A stretch of 64,000 nucleotides of DNA from Anagrus nilaparvatae (taxonomy: Eukaryota > Arthropoda > Insecta > Hymenoptera > Mymaridae): the NCBI GenBank assembly GCA_022575985.1, contig JAKSXM010000014.1:27528001-27592000 (forward strand), written 5' to 3'. This document shows positions 25,171 to 35,599 of the stretch, piece after piece. The notes under the pieces were generated by a model that worked only from the letters and a program-made list of their open reading frames with translations, had not been told where the DNA came from and did not search any database. Positions within the stretch are counted from its first letter, which is position 1; every line of letters starts with the position of its first letter. The position numbers and the translations under genes were made by a program.

Positions 25171-25599
25171 AATTCTTTATTTGTCTATTTTCCACCCATA
25201 GTTATTAAACTAATATTTTATAATAGATTGTAATAAAAAAAAATAAGTTTTATTTTGTATATGAAAATAAATATGAATTTTTTGTAATTTAAAAATATAA
25301 AAATATAAGAACAAAAGGAAAATAAAACCTAATTTAATAACGTGTCAAAAATAAAAAAAAAGGATATTATAGCTGCAGGTGTAAAAATGAGAAAAAAGTA
25401 TAATTCTAACGTTAAAATGTAATGTAATTTAAAAAATATAAGAAAAAATTCAAAATTATACTACTATGGGTATATATAATTTATTGTTGATATTTTACTA
25501 AATTAAAAAATTTATAATTTAAAAAAAAAATGAAAATAAATAAAAGAAATATTTTAGATTTATTACAGTTTATATTATATAAACTATAATAAAAAAGGT

Positions 25600-25935
25600 T
25601 CATAATAACCTTTAATTTTAATCTGATGGAAATTCTGACTCGATTTTTGCATTCCTCAACAAAATTTTACTAGAGATCTTCTTTTTTTAGAAATTTTGAA
25701 TATTTCTGTATTGATAGGTACTCTTAAAATTTTCATTTAGGAACGTTTGGGATTTAACTGACCATTGGATGAAGTATTCGGTTTTCGATGTTACTTCTGT
25801 GAGGTCACTCGATACTTCTATAGACAAAAACTTCAAAACAAAAAAAGAAAGAAAGAAAAAAAATAAATAAAAAAAAAAAAAAAAACCAAGACATTTTTAT
25901 AATAAGTTGCTTCAGGACCCCCGTATCTTGTGAGA
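25600..25935 (-). repeat. Half copy of the 18-kb long-inverted-repeat element
   Basis: Shares ATTCTGACTCGATTTTTG, AGGAACGTTTGGGATTTAAC, GTGAGGTCACTCGATACTTC and AAGACATTTTTATAATAAG..TTGCTTCAGGACCCCCGT with the element at 18066-18660. An A-rich stretch (AAAGAAAGAAAG... and poly-A) at about 25835-25885 interrupts it. The second inverted arm is absent. Confidence 0.65.
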
Positions 25936-26000
25936 AGCAAAATCATTACTAAAAATAAGCATAGATTGGCAATATATGAATATTTGCACATATATATGCA

Positions 26001-27048
26001 TTAGAGTGGACCTATTTTTGGACTTAGTAGAAAAACTTTGCTCCCCGGGTTTTTTTGTGAAGTTTTAGTCATAAAAAGTTCCCAGTTCCAAGGATTTTGC
26101 TTTAGCCCTGCAAAAACACGTGCCTGTAACCACATCAATTTTCCCATTTAAATAACATGGGAATTTTGAGTTTTTAGCTATACAAATTTTCACAAAAGCC
26201 AAAAAGCGTTTTAAAATGCTAATTTTTACTGGAAAACATACTTTTATATGTTGTAAAGACATACAAACCGCCCTGCATTCATTCCAAAGGGAATTTTGGG
26301 GCTAGAAACGCAAATTTACCGAGTCCCAATTTCAGGGTTTTCAAAAAAAGTCAATTATTATCATTATCTTTGAAAAGTAATATCTTAAAAACTAATTAAA
26401 GTAAAGAGACGAGTAAAAAATTTTTGGAAACTTGAAGCTTGTAAAAAATTATTAAGGCCTTTAAAACTCAATTTCGTCAAAATTTACAATTTTGGCAGCA
26501 ATTTAAATAAATTTAAAAATTGGTCATTTCGGGTCAAAAATTACCAGTAGGTTAATTGACTATAGCGCTAAGAGAAACAGTGATTAAAATATACGGCTTA
26601 CGTCGTTTGAAAGGTGACACTTATACCAAAAAAAGTGAACCAACTAGAAGTGTTTTGGTTAATTTTTGAGGTTGTAGCTTTTTATCGAAAATTACCGAAA
26701 AACCCTGTTTTGTAAGATTGAGCAAACATGTAAATTTGCGTTTCTAGCCCCAAAATTCCCTTTGGAATGAATGCAGGGCGGTTTGTATGTCTTTACAACA
26801 TATAAAAATATGTTTTCCAGTAAAAATCAGCATTTTAAAAAGCTTTTTGGCTTTTGTGAAAATTTGTATAGCTAAAAACTCAAAATTCCCATGTTATTTA
26901 AATGGGAAAATTGATGTGGTTACAGGCACGTGTTTTTGCAAGGCTAAAGCAAAATCCTTGGAACTGGGAACTTTTTATGACCAAAACTTCACAAAAAAAC
27001 CCGGGGAGCAAAGTTTTTCCACAAAGTCCAAAAATAGGTCCACTCTAA
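26001..27048. mobile_element. Foldback DNA element with 319-bp inverted arms and 6-bp target duplication
   Basis: The termini are TTAGAGTGGACCTATTTTTG (26001) and its complement ending CCACTCTAA (27048). The arms run 26001-26319 and 26730-27048 with only scattered mismatches around a ~410-bp unique loop. Immediately outside, TATGCA is present on both sides (25995-26000 and 27049-27054), a perfect 6-bp duplication. The frames at 26065-26262 (minus) and 26787-27071 (plus) encode almost the same peptide only because they are the two arms, so neither is called as a gene. The loop is related to 7000-7425. The superfamily is unknown. Near-identical arms suggest a young insertion or arm homogenisation. 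Confidence 0.88.
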
Positions 27049-27059
27049 TATGCATGCAT

Positions 27060-29620
27060 GCGCTTAGATAGATTCAGCCTTATGGTAATCAGACCTAATT
27101 CTATTTTCAAAAATTTTGTTATTGCTTAAGGAACCGTGGTGCCAATAATTTGAAAGCGTTTACATTAGTAGCTACCAAGCTAATATGTAAGAAAAAAAAA
27201 TTTTAACTTTTATTTAACAACTACAACTATAGAAAAAAATCTATCTTACTAATGAAAAGACTTTATTTATTACTTTAACTTCTACATACATACTTTTTCT
27301 TTTTTTTTCTTATATGCGATTTAACACACGCCCTTTTAACATTATAACGTAAACTATTTGAAAGCTCGTTAACAGTTAACATTTTTTTTATATGATACTT
27401 AAAAAAAAATAAATGGAAAATGTTTTTAAAAAATTATTTGAGTTCTCTTGAAAAATCAGTTGTCATTGAGTTTTGACTTGGCTTTGTCTGTGCTAATTTT
27501 TGCGGAGAATTTCAACGTATATGGGAGGTTTTTTCGCTAGCTTTAAGTTTTAATTTCGTGAATTAAATGACATGGGTAAAAACTATGAAATTAAAGAAAT
27601 CAAAATTTTAAGAATTAGTAGGTGGTAAAAACTATATTACTGGAGAAAGAAAATATCTTTGTGTACCCTACCTCAAATACGAAAAAACAAAATCATTCCA
27701 ATTTGGGCTTCAAATTCACAAAAAAAAATAGATTTAAATTTTTCTTAAAGCAACCAGGTTAAAAAGTATGTAATTTTTTGAGTAAAGTTATCTAATTTCA
27801 ATTCTTAAAAACTATAGTAATCAATTAAAAGTATACAAAAATCAAAACAAGTATAAAATTTGCACTTAAAATTATTACCTTCAATTTATAAGGAAATACA
27901 AAAATGTTAATTAACTTAAAAGATAACGAAAAAAAAAAAAAACAGCAATAATTTACAAAATAAATGAATAATTAAAAAAAATTAATCAGAAATTAGTTTT
28001 TGGTAATATCAGATAATAGATATATATATTATACATGCAATAAATACATAAAACAAAAAAAAATAGACATGTATTAAACTTAATCTTATCATATTATCAG
28101 TTACGTATTTAATTAATTTTATCATCATTTTTTAAATTAAATTTATTATTTTATAAGATAAAAAAAAGGTATATTGTAACAAATGTAAGTATAACTTTCT
28201 TTGGATTCGATTCATCTATAGAGAAAGGCTTATATATATATATATATATATATTGAGTTCAAGGTTTTATCCGAGCTTTTTTTTTTATTTTATACAGATA
28301 TCGTTGAGAAAAGAAAAAAAAAATCGAATTTTTTAAGTTTAATACCTTGAAACTATTTTTCAAATAAGACTCGAAGGCGAACAATACTTATGTCGATTTT
28401 TTACTATTAATGTCCATCTTCATCGCGTTTGTGTAAATGTATTTATTAAAAAAAAATATATATATATATTTATTGTTCAATGCACTGTTTATACTTATAT
28501 ATATGTAAGCTTTTATGTATTATATCTTTCTTTCTTTATTTTTTTTTTTTTTACTACTGTCGATATAAATAAATTGCTTGTAAAAAAAGTAATGTATGTA
28601 TTTCAAGTGTGTATTAGCTTGGTAGTTATTTTAAAATAATATTTTATTGTTAAAGAATTCTTTTAAAAATTCAAATATTTATGACTATTTTTGTGAATAC
28701 TGTTTAAAATAATTTAAGATTGCTTAATTTGGGCAAAAGGGCTATTTTTGACGGATATTTTTTTGGCGTTTAATTGTTTCAAATATTTATGATTATAAGT
28801 TCTTTTAACAATTTATATGTAACTTTTGCATACTGTAAAGAAAAAATATTAATAAAATTGCACTTAATTTTCTCGCAAATGAAATGATCCCGTGACTATA
28901 TATAAGAATGTTATAAAATGTAATATGCAAAGAGTTTTCTAATAATTAAATTAATATAAACAAATATATATAAATAAATTAATCTTATTTGTTTTTCATT
29001 ATCTCTTTTTTATAGTTATTGGACAAGCTTTTACTGGGCAATATTCTTCAATTTCAGAATCCGAACTGTATAAAAAAAGATTTTTCAATGTAAAGCTTCA
29101 CAGTTGTTTATTTTGTATAAAAACTCTCGTAGATCGTAAGTTGACATAAATGCCGAAGAGCGAGAATTCTTTGACTTATGGAACCACAAAATATACGTTT
29201 TGCTCCAAAAATTTGAATCTTAAAATTATCCCTGCGAGATTGAATGCTTACAGGGCTGCAATATTCAAGTAAAAAAATAAAAAAACCTATTTTGAAGACT
29301 TTAAACTTGAAAAATGAAGCATCACATGCCATCAATACAAATAATGATAAGATAAGAAACTACTATTAATTACAATTAAAGAAACAAATGCACCTATATA
29401 AACTCTAAGACAAGTTTGATGTCTGATTTTCGGTTAAAACGATCAAATGAAGTTCAGTTGCTGTATAAAATATGTAAAAATAAAGTCATGTAACTTTTTT
29501 ACTTAAAAATACCGTTGTACTAAATGGAAAATAAACTGTGAGAAAAGTTTTATCAGAATCATAATTAGCTTACATTTTAAAATTTAGATAAGAGAATTTT
29601 CGTCAGTTTTACTTTGTTTT
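27060..29620. other. A+T-rich non-coding DNA
   Basis: Contains a (TA)n run at about 28230-28253 and long A/T homopolymers. No gene or element was recognised. The 75-codon minus frame at 29108-29335 has no identifiable motif. Confidence 0.5.
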
Positions 29621-29624
29621 TTAA

Positions 29625-29821
29625 GAGTGCTGGGTACGCGCCATTTTGTTTGAACTTATTTTTTATTTTTAAGGGTTTTGAAAATTTTTTTTGGAGTAGA
29701 GGAAAGTTTTCACATTTTAACATGGACCATGTTTACAAGTAGGGGGGCGTACTTCAAGCATATCATTTTGGAGGATGGTCAAATATGCCCTATGCTAAAA
29801 TGTGGCGCGCACCTAACACTT
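29625..29821. mobile_element. Short TTAA-flanked MITE
   Basis: The left end, AGTGCTGGGTACGCGCCATT, and the right end, reverse-complemented, AGTGTTAGGTGCGCGCCACA, form a ~22-bp terminal inverted repeat. TTAA lies on both sides (29621-29624 and 29822-29825). The 197-bp element is non-coding. A TTAA footprint is typical of piggyBac and Kolobok elements. Confidence 0.65.
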
Positions 29822-29829
29822 TTAATTTT

Positions 29830-31530
29830 TAACATAGACGAAAATTATTTATAAATTAGCAAGCACAAAACAGCTACACAAAATAATAAAGTATATGCAA
29901 ATTTAAGAGTTTAAAAATAATTATCTAATTATAATAAAAAGTTTAGTATTCAAAAAAAAATGTTTACCAACTCGAATAAAAAACTATTTTATAATCGATT
30001 TTGATTTTATACCTTTAAAAATACGTTTATATAAACAATAAAATAAAAAGTGTATTTAAATTACACTTTAATAAGTTCATTTAACTTACATATAAAATGA
30101 ATTGTATAAAATTAGAATAAAAAATAAATATTTATTTTATTAACTAATAAAAAAAAAAAATCTACATATATATTATGTGACATAATAATATTATAAAGAA
30201 GCCAATATAAAATAAGGAAATTTAAAAAATAAAAAAAAAAGCTAACCTTGAATATTTTCACTTTTTTAATAAAATAAAATAATAAAGTTCACACATATTT
30301 ATAATATATAGCTAATAAAAAAAGACAACAATGTAATATTCTTTAGGTTATATTGACTTAATTTTTTTTTTAATGTAGAGACAAGAACAAGGTTAAGATG
30401 ATCAATATATTTGCAATATATATGGGTGATTTTCACAGGAACGGTATATATAGTGTCCCTCTTATTTATTTCCGAAACGAAAGCTTCTTTGCACTTTTTT
30501 CCGCAGTCCTTTTAATTAACTGTAAACTTTGAGTATTAACAAACAGTTTAAAATTTGAACTTAAATTTTTATATAGGATGCATATGACGTATTTAGGGTC
30601 CCAAAAACTCATTTTCTTCAACGAAACAAATTTTCATGCAATCCGCTTATCGTCACATGTAATCTTTCCCTCGATTTTAATTTTTTTAAGCTTTTCAACT
30701 TTTATGGGTGCGCACTTTATATTTATGCATTTGAAAGCACTGTTGTATTTTTTTCTTACTTAACTGCTCATATATGAACCGTGGAAATCTTAAAATTTTA
30801 AATATTCTATTGAATTTTTAAAACGCCTTTACAAAAAAAAAGTGTCGCCACCGTCCATGTCGTTTTCTCCAAATGTATGTCATATTTTACTTAATATATC
30901 TTGTTCAGTTATATGTTTTGATAAAAAAATAAAGTACCTAGAGTTTGAGAAAATTTTAAGATTTCAACATCCTTGTCACCACCGTCCGAAAAAATAAAAA
31001 ATTACGTAAAAATAATACCCTAGAATTTATTTTTACATTTGTAGCAGTACCACTAAAAATTTTAAGTATTTTGACCTTGATAAGCGTGTAAATACAAAAA
31101 AATTAAAAAAAAAAGATAATAAATGTTGTGCAGTAAACAATAAAAAAAAATACAGTTCCTGTAAAAAGTACCCATATATACTCTTTTATGCGAATAAATA
31201 CTTTAATAAAATTTTTATATTTTACGTTAAATTTATTTTTCTACAATAAAAATATATATAATATGTATTTTAAGATTAAAAATAAAAATTAGAAAGAAAG
31301 AATTTTCAGTATATTTTTGTATTAAAGTATATGAAACCTTAGAAAATTTTAATTAAGTTTTTTTTCTAGAGCTATTTAAATTGTTATACAAACAAAGAGA
31401 AATCAACATATTCTTTTTAATTAAATTGATAAATAAAATATAATATATGCGTGAATCTAGCTGTTTTTGACTTACGATTGACAAAAAGGTTTTTTTTAAA
31501 ATTGAATTCTTTTTTTATTCGATTTTTATG
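29830..31530. other. Non-coding DNA, nothing firmly recognised
   Basis: The only structure seen is a pair of similar strings, GTCGCCACCGTCC near 30844 and GTCACCACCGTCC near 30976. The 61-codon plus frame at 30578-30763 shows no domain. Confidence 0.45.
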
Positions 31531-31534
31531 TTAA

Positions 31535-32300
31535 TCCTATATATATATAAATCTTTAATTTTGTATGTATGTTTGTTTGTTTGTTTGTTTGTTTGTTTGT
31601 TTGTTTGTCCGAAATGGATAAACTAGAAAACGATAAAAGGTAGAGACGTGGGGTTTACGGCAAAAGATGGCAAAAATTACGGGTCAAAACATAGGCTAGG
31701 TTTCGTTTCGATTGATAACGACAAAAATTTTTTATGTTGAAAAAACTGAATTTTCAAGAAAAAAATTTTTATTAAATTTTTAAAAAAAACCAAAAAAACA
31801 AAAAACCGAGGAAAAATTTTAATATCAAAAAGAATTTCATTCGATTCGGGTATATTTTTTACGTATCCACCTAAATTTTCAAGGCGATCGGTTCGATCTG
31901 TCAAAAGATACAATAATTTTTCGAAAATTATAAAAGTTTAGGACTAATATTATATATATTTCTAATTTTTATCAGTCACTGATGTAGTAACTGAATATAG
32001 TAACTAAAAGAAACTTAAACAGCTTTTATCATCAAGCAGAACCCTAGAATGGATAGTCGAGGGTCACAACGACTGCTTGTGGATCCTATGGAAGGGTAGC
32101 GAAGCTTTGTATTGATGATCACTAATTATTAGTCTGGGTTCGTATGCCCGTAATTTTTATGATCCAGTAAATTTTAGAAAATACTTAGGGTAAAAAAAGG
32201 TTATTTTACAAAATATTAAGTAACATAAAACAACATATTTTTGGAAAAATAAAGTCGCAGGGGTCCATGGGGGCGAGCGAAGCGAGCCGGAGGCAGCTAG
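31535..32300 (+). mobile_element. Non-autonomous Helitron-like element (HINE type)
   Basis: Starts A|TCCTATATATATATAAATC and ends CTAG|T (CTAG 32297-32300). Shortly before the end is a G+C-rich stretch, GGGGGCGAGCGAAGCGAGCC, able to form a hairpin. A TTTG microsatellite at about 31571-31608 sits just inside the 5' end, as in INE-1/HINE-type elements. Known: Helitrons begin TC, end CTRR after a hairpin, insert between A and T, and make no target duplication. No Rep/helicase coding is present. The 78-codon minus frame at 31677-31913 inside it has no such motif. Confidence 0.65.
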
Positions 32301-32778
32301 TGTTAAACTAAATTAAGACAAATAAAGAAAAGCTTAATTTAAAAACTTTTAAACAATATGTAAAAATAAAATTGCCTATCATGTATTATAATAAAATGCT
32401 TTTGATTTTTAAATTTTTAAGGCATAAAGAGCTTTATAATTTAAGAAAAACTCAAATGAATCCGTGTTAAGCTTGGAAATTTCAAAGTCACTTTGTTAAT
32501 TTTGTATTGTCGAAATTAGCTAGATCAAACAGTATATAAGTACGTATACGTAATAGCTCTATTTTAAACTGTGCTGCCATCAGGTTACTCTGCTTGAATT
32601 TTACTTTTATTGCTTGAAATTTCCAGCTAATTACATTGAAACTTATGTAAAAATTTCTGCTGAAAGTGCGAGTTTATTCGAATTATAATTTAAAAAATAT
32701 TTTTTTATTTTTTGAATCTTTTGCTTTATTTTTCGAAATACAAAATTTTATACTAAATTAAAAAAAAATATATCAAAC

Positions 32779-33210
32779 TAGGGGTGTGCAGTTACCCAAC
32801 CCGAAGCTTCGAGTCAGTCTTGGATTTTTCGGGTTGGGTCAGGTTGATCTTCGGGTATGCCCGAAAACCTTCAAAGGTTCTGCAGGTACAAGTTTGAATT
32901 GGAAATTTTCCTGGCTTTACGATTCCATGAACATATTTCTCAGAATTATTTATTAATTTCAGCTAATAAGTCTTTGTAAGGCATTATTTTTTCAATTGTG
33001 ATAGTTAATTTTTTACTGTTACTTCTATTTTTTTTAGCGTAAACGAAAATTTTTCAAAATTAAAATATTAACAGAATCGTGATACTAGGGTAATTTCTGA
33101 TTCAAAACTGTACCTTTGGACCTCTATAGCCTTTCGGTATTACCCGACCTGAAAAAAATGCCAAACTTTCAAGTCGGGTACCCGAAAATTCGGGTAACTT
33201 TACACCCCTA
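32779..33210. mobile_element. hAT-like MITE
   Basis: The ends are TAGGGGTGTGCAGTTACCC and, reverse-complemented on the right, TAGGGGTGTAAAGTTACCCG, resembling hAT terminal repeats. The flanking 8-mers TATCAAAC and CGTTAAAC agree at five of eight positions, a plausible decayed 8-bp duplication. CGGGT/ACCCG strings recur inside, giving extra secondary structure. Non-coding. Confidence 0.75.
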
Positions 33211-34019
33211 CGTTAAACCTAATATAAGCAGCTTTAGTAATGTAGTAGCCTATTTAAAAAAAAAATATACATTACGATCCATATAGCTGTAATAATAAGG
33301 AATGACCCAAGTGACTATAAATCGTGTAGGAAACAGTATATATACAATTTTTCTGAATCAAAGGCTGCTAATCATGTTAAAAATATTTTTATTCAAAAGC
33401 TTTAGAACACAACTGATAGCCCCTAAAATAAATGTAATTTCTATTTAGTGCTTTAGTGTATGGACCATTTAGTAAAATATAGGTTTATTGGTTTGACACA
33501 TGATTACATTAGTATATATTGTAAAGAATACATATATATGTATACACACAATAATAATGATTAACGTAGATGTGTAGGTGAGAAAATGTGTTTATAGAAC
33601 TGGAAAATTGGTCAGTAATAATAATTATACATATTAATGCAATTATTTAACTATCATTTTACATTTACATCATTTATTTATATTATAGAATACGATTAAA
33701 AATTTATTTCATTCGTGTCTATTTAATTTTAAATTATATTTTTTTATAAAACTGTACTATAAGAAAGGTTGAAAGTTCTACTCAAAGTTCTAAAAATAAA
33801 GAAAAGAAGTAAATACAAAAGATATATGTTTGTAATTACATCAAACATAAAAACTATGTCATTTGTTGGAAAAAAAATAAAGTTTAAAAGTTATAGGTAA
33901 TACAAATAATAAGACAATAAAAAAGAAAATGAGGGTGTAAAAGTAAAATTAGATTATTAAATTGATTAGATAGTTGACAATGGACTTGTGAACTTTAAGT
34001 TGTTAAATTTATATATGTC

Positions 34020-34230
34020 GCAGTATTTTTGTTGAGGCGCGTATTTTTATTAAAATCCTGTAAAACTAATTTTCATAAAAAATTACAATTTTAGCAACAA
34101 TTTTAAAATTGGTCTTTTGGGCAAAAACAATTTCGTCGTTTTAAAGCTTAAAATTGAAATCAGTATAAATAATCCGATGACCCAACCTGCCCATCAAGGT
34201 TGTTTTGACTCAGAAAGACTTATTTAATTT
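34020..34230 (+). repeat. Partial relative of the foldback loop repeat
   Basis: Contains 'TGTAAAACTAATTTTCATAAAAAATTACAATTTTAGCAACAATTT' type order and 'AAAATTGGTCTTTTGGGCAAAAA', paralleling 26460-26540 and 7185-7265. Shorter and more diverged than the other two copies. Confidence 0.4.
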
Positions 34231-34339
34231 TTTTTAAATTCTATTCTATGTCGGAAAAAGTTCCTAACCCTAATGTAACTGAAATTTTCAAGAATAGTAT
34301 ATTTATGGCTTGTGACAAGAGAATTACAGAAAACCCTAA

Positions 34340-34620
34340 GTCGCGCGTAAATTACCTTCAGAGGCGAAGCCGAGGATTGTAAACTGCGATTTGGGGCATT
34401 CTTTATTTATGGACAAGGACCGTATAAAATTTTTCTGCGACAGTATCGGCCAGGAAATCGTACTTTTGTGGCTACTTTACAGAAAAATACTTTATTATAC
34501 TGGAAACTATTTAGGGCATGCCCCGAAGCACTTCTTTCACGAAAATATGTATTTATTTCTAAGCATTCCGCCTACCTCATTTAAGGGTATCAATTTCCAT
34601 AAATTTTGGCAAAAAAATGT
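34340..34620. other. G+C-richer segment of unknown origin
   Basis: Less A+T-biased than its flanks, with GAGGCGAAGCCGAGG near 34362 and GGGCATGCCCC near 34513. An open frame of 77 codons covers 34391-34624 but has no recognisable domain, signal or splice context. Possibly decayed repeat sequence. Confidence 0.3.
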
Positions 34621-35011
34621 TTAATTCATAAGGGTCTATGTTTTTGTATCTCAATTTGTATTTAATAAAAATATTTATAATTGTATCTTATTTAATCACA
34701 GAATTTTACCATAAATATACATAAGTAATTTACAATGATAATATTAAGGTATTTAAATTAACCCCCAATAATGATTTTGTTTTAAAATAAGAATAATTTT
34801 TGTTCAACATATTTAAAACTAGGGCATTTTATATGGAAAATAGTATGATAATTTTAAAAAATCACTCATATATTTATCTTAGAAATAAGTTTTTTATAAA
34901 ATTTTTCTTTTTAAAATATATAACTTTACATAGTATATTTTCGCTTTTCCCTTGACAGCGATTTTTTTTCGCGACGTCAGCTTTATTATAAATTTATATA
35001 CACACTATATC

Positions 35012-35045
<34 letters not shown>

Positions 35046-35133
35046 TACGGTTTGCTGGACAAACATATCTTTTATAAACATTCGTACGAGGCCTTGGTTT
35101 TAACGTATTTATACATTAAACTATACAAAGCTG

Positions 35134-35589
35134 TATATGTGCATTTCTACCAGAAAATACGTTTTCATAGCACCAAAAAAAAAAATAAATTTTTGACGGG
35201 CACATGCCTACTACCATTATTTAATCGTAGTTTGGACCCTACAAAATGAAGAAAAAAAATGTTGCTATGAATGCCAAAAAGATTTTTCCACTTTTATGTA
35301 AAAAACCGCCTTTTTCATATCTGAGCTGCTCCAAATTAAAATTTAATTTATAAAATTAAAGTAACTTTTTGGGTAAATAAAATTTAAAAAAATAGACGAA
35401 AATTTTGGATTGTCAGGAAAATTTACTCCCGAAGAAGGATCATACAAAAGTGAAAAAATTCACGTTTTTTTTGCATTCTATAGTATTCAAACTACCAGAA
35501 AATCATGGCAATAGGCGCGTGCCCTTCAAAAATTTATTTTTCATTTTTGTTGCTATTAAAATGTATTTTCTGGCAGAAATGCACATATA
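35134..35589. mobile_element. Foldback element with ~130-bp inverted arms
   Basis: The left arm, from TATATGTGCATTTCTACCAG at 35134 to about 35262, matches the reverse complement of about 35465-35589 (TATATGTGCATTTCTGCCAG inward), including AATAAATTTTTGA-GGGCAC and the ATTT..GTAGTTTG block, with mismatches. The loop is about 200 bp. The frames at 35052-35249 and 35405-35590 are the two arms, not genes. The flank shows no clear target duplication. Confidence 0.7.
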
Positions 35590-35599
35590 AGCAAATATA

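Noticed and set aside
26065..27071. Two small genes encoding nearly the same ~65-residue peptide on opposite strands
   Set aside because: They are the two inverted arms of the foldback element at 26001-27048; the shared start and peptide follow from the palindrome.
31885..31900. tRNA B-box-like GGTTCGATC
   Set aside because: No A box at the right distance and no cloverleaf could be drawn; it lies inside a Helitron-like element.
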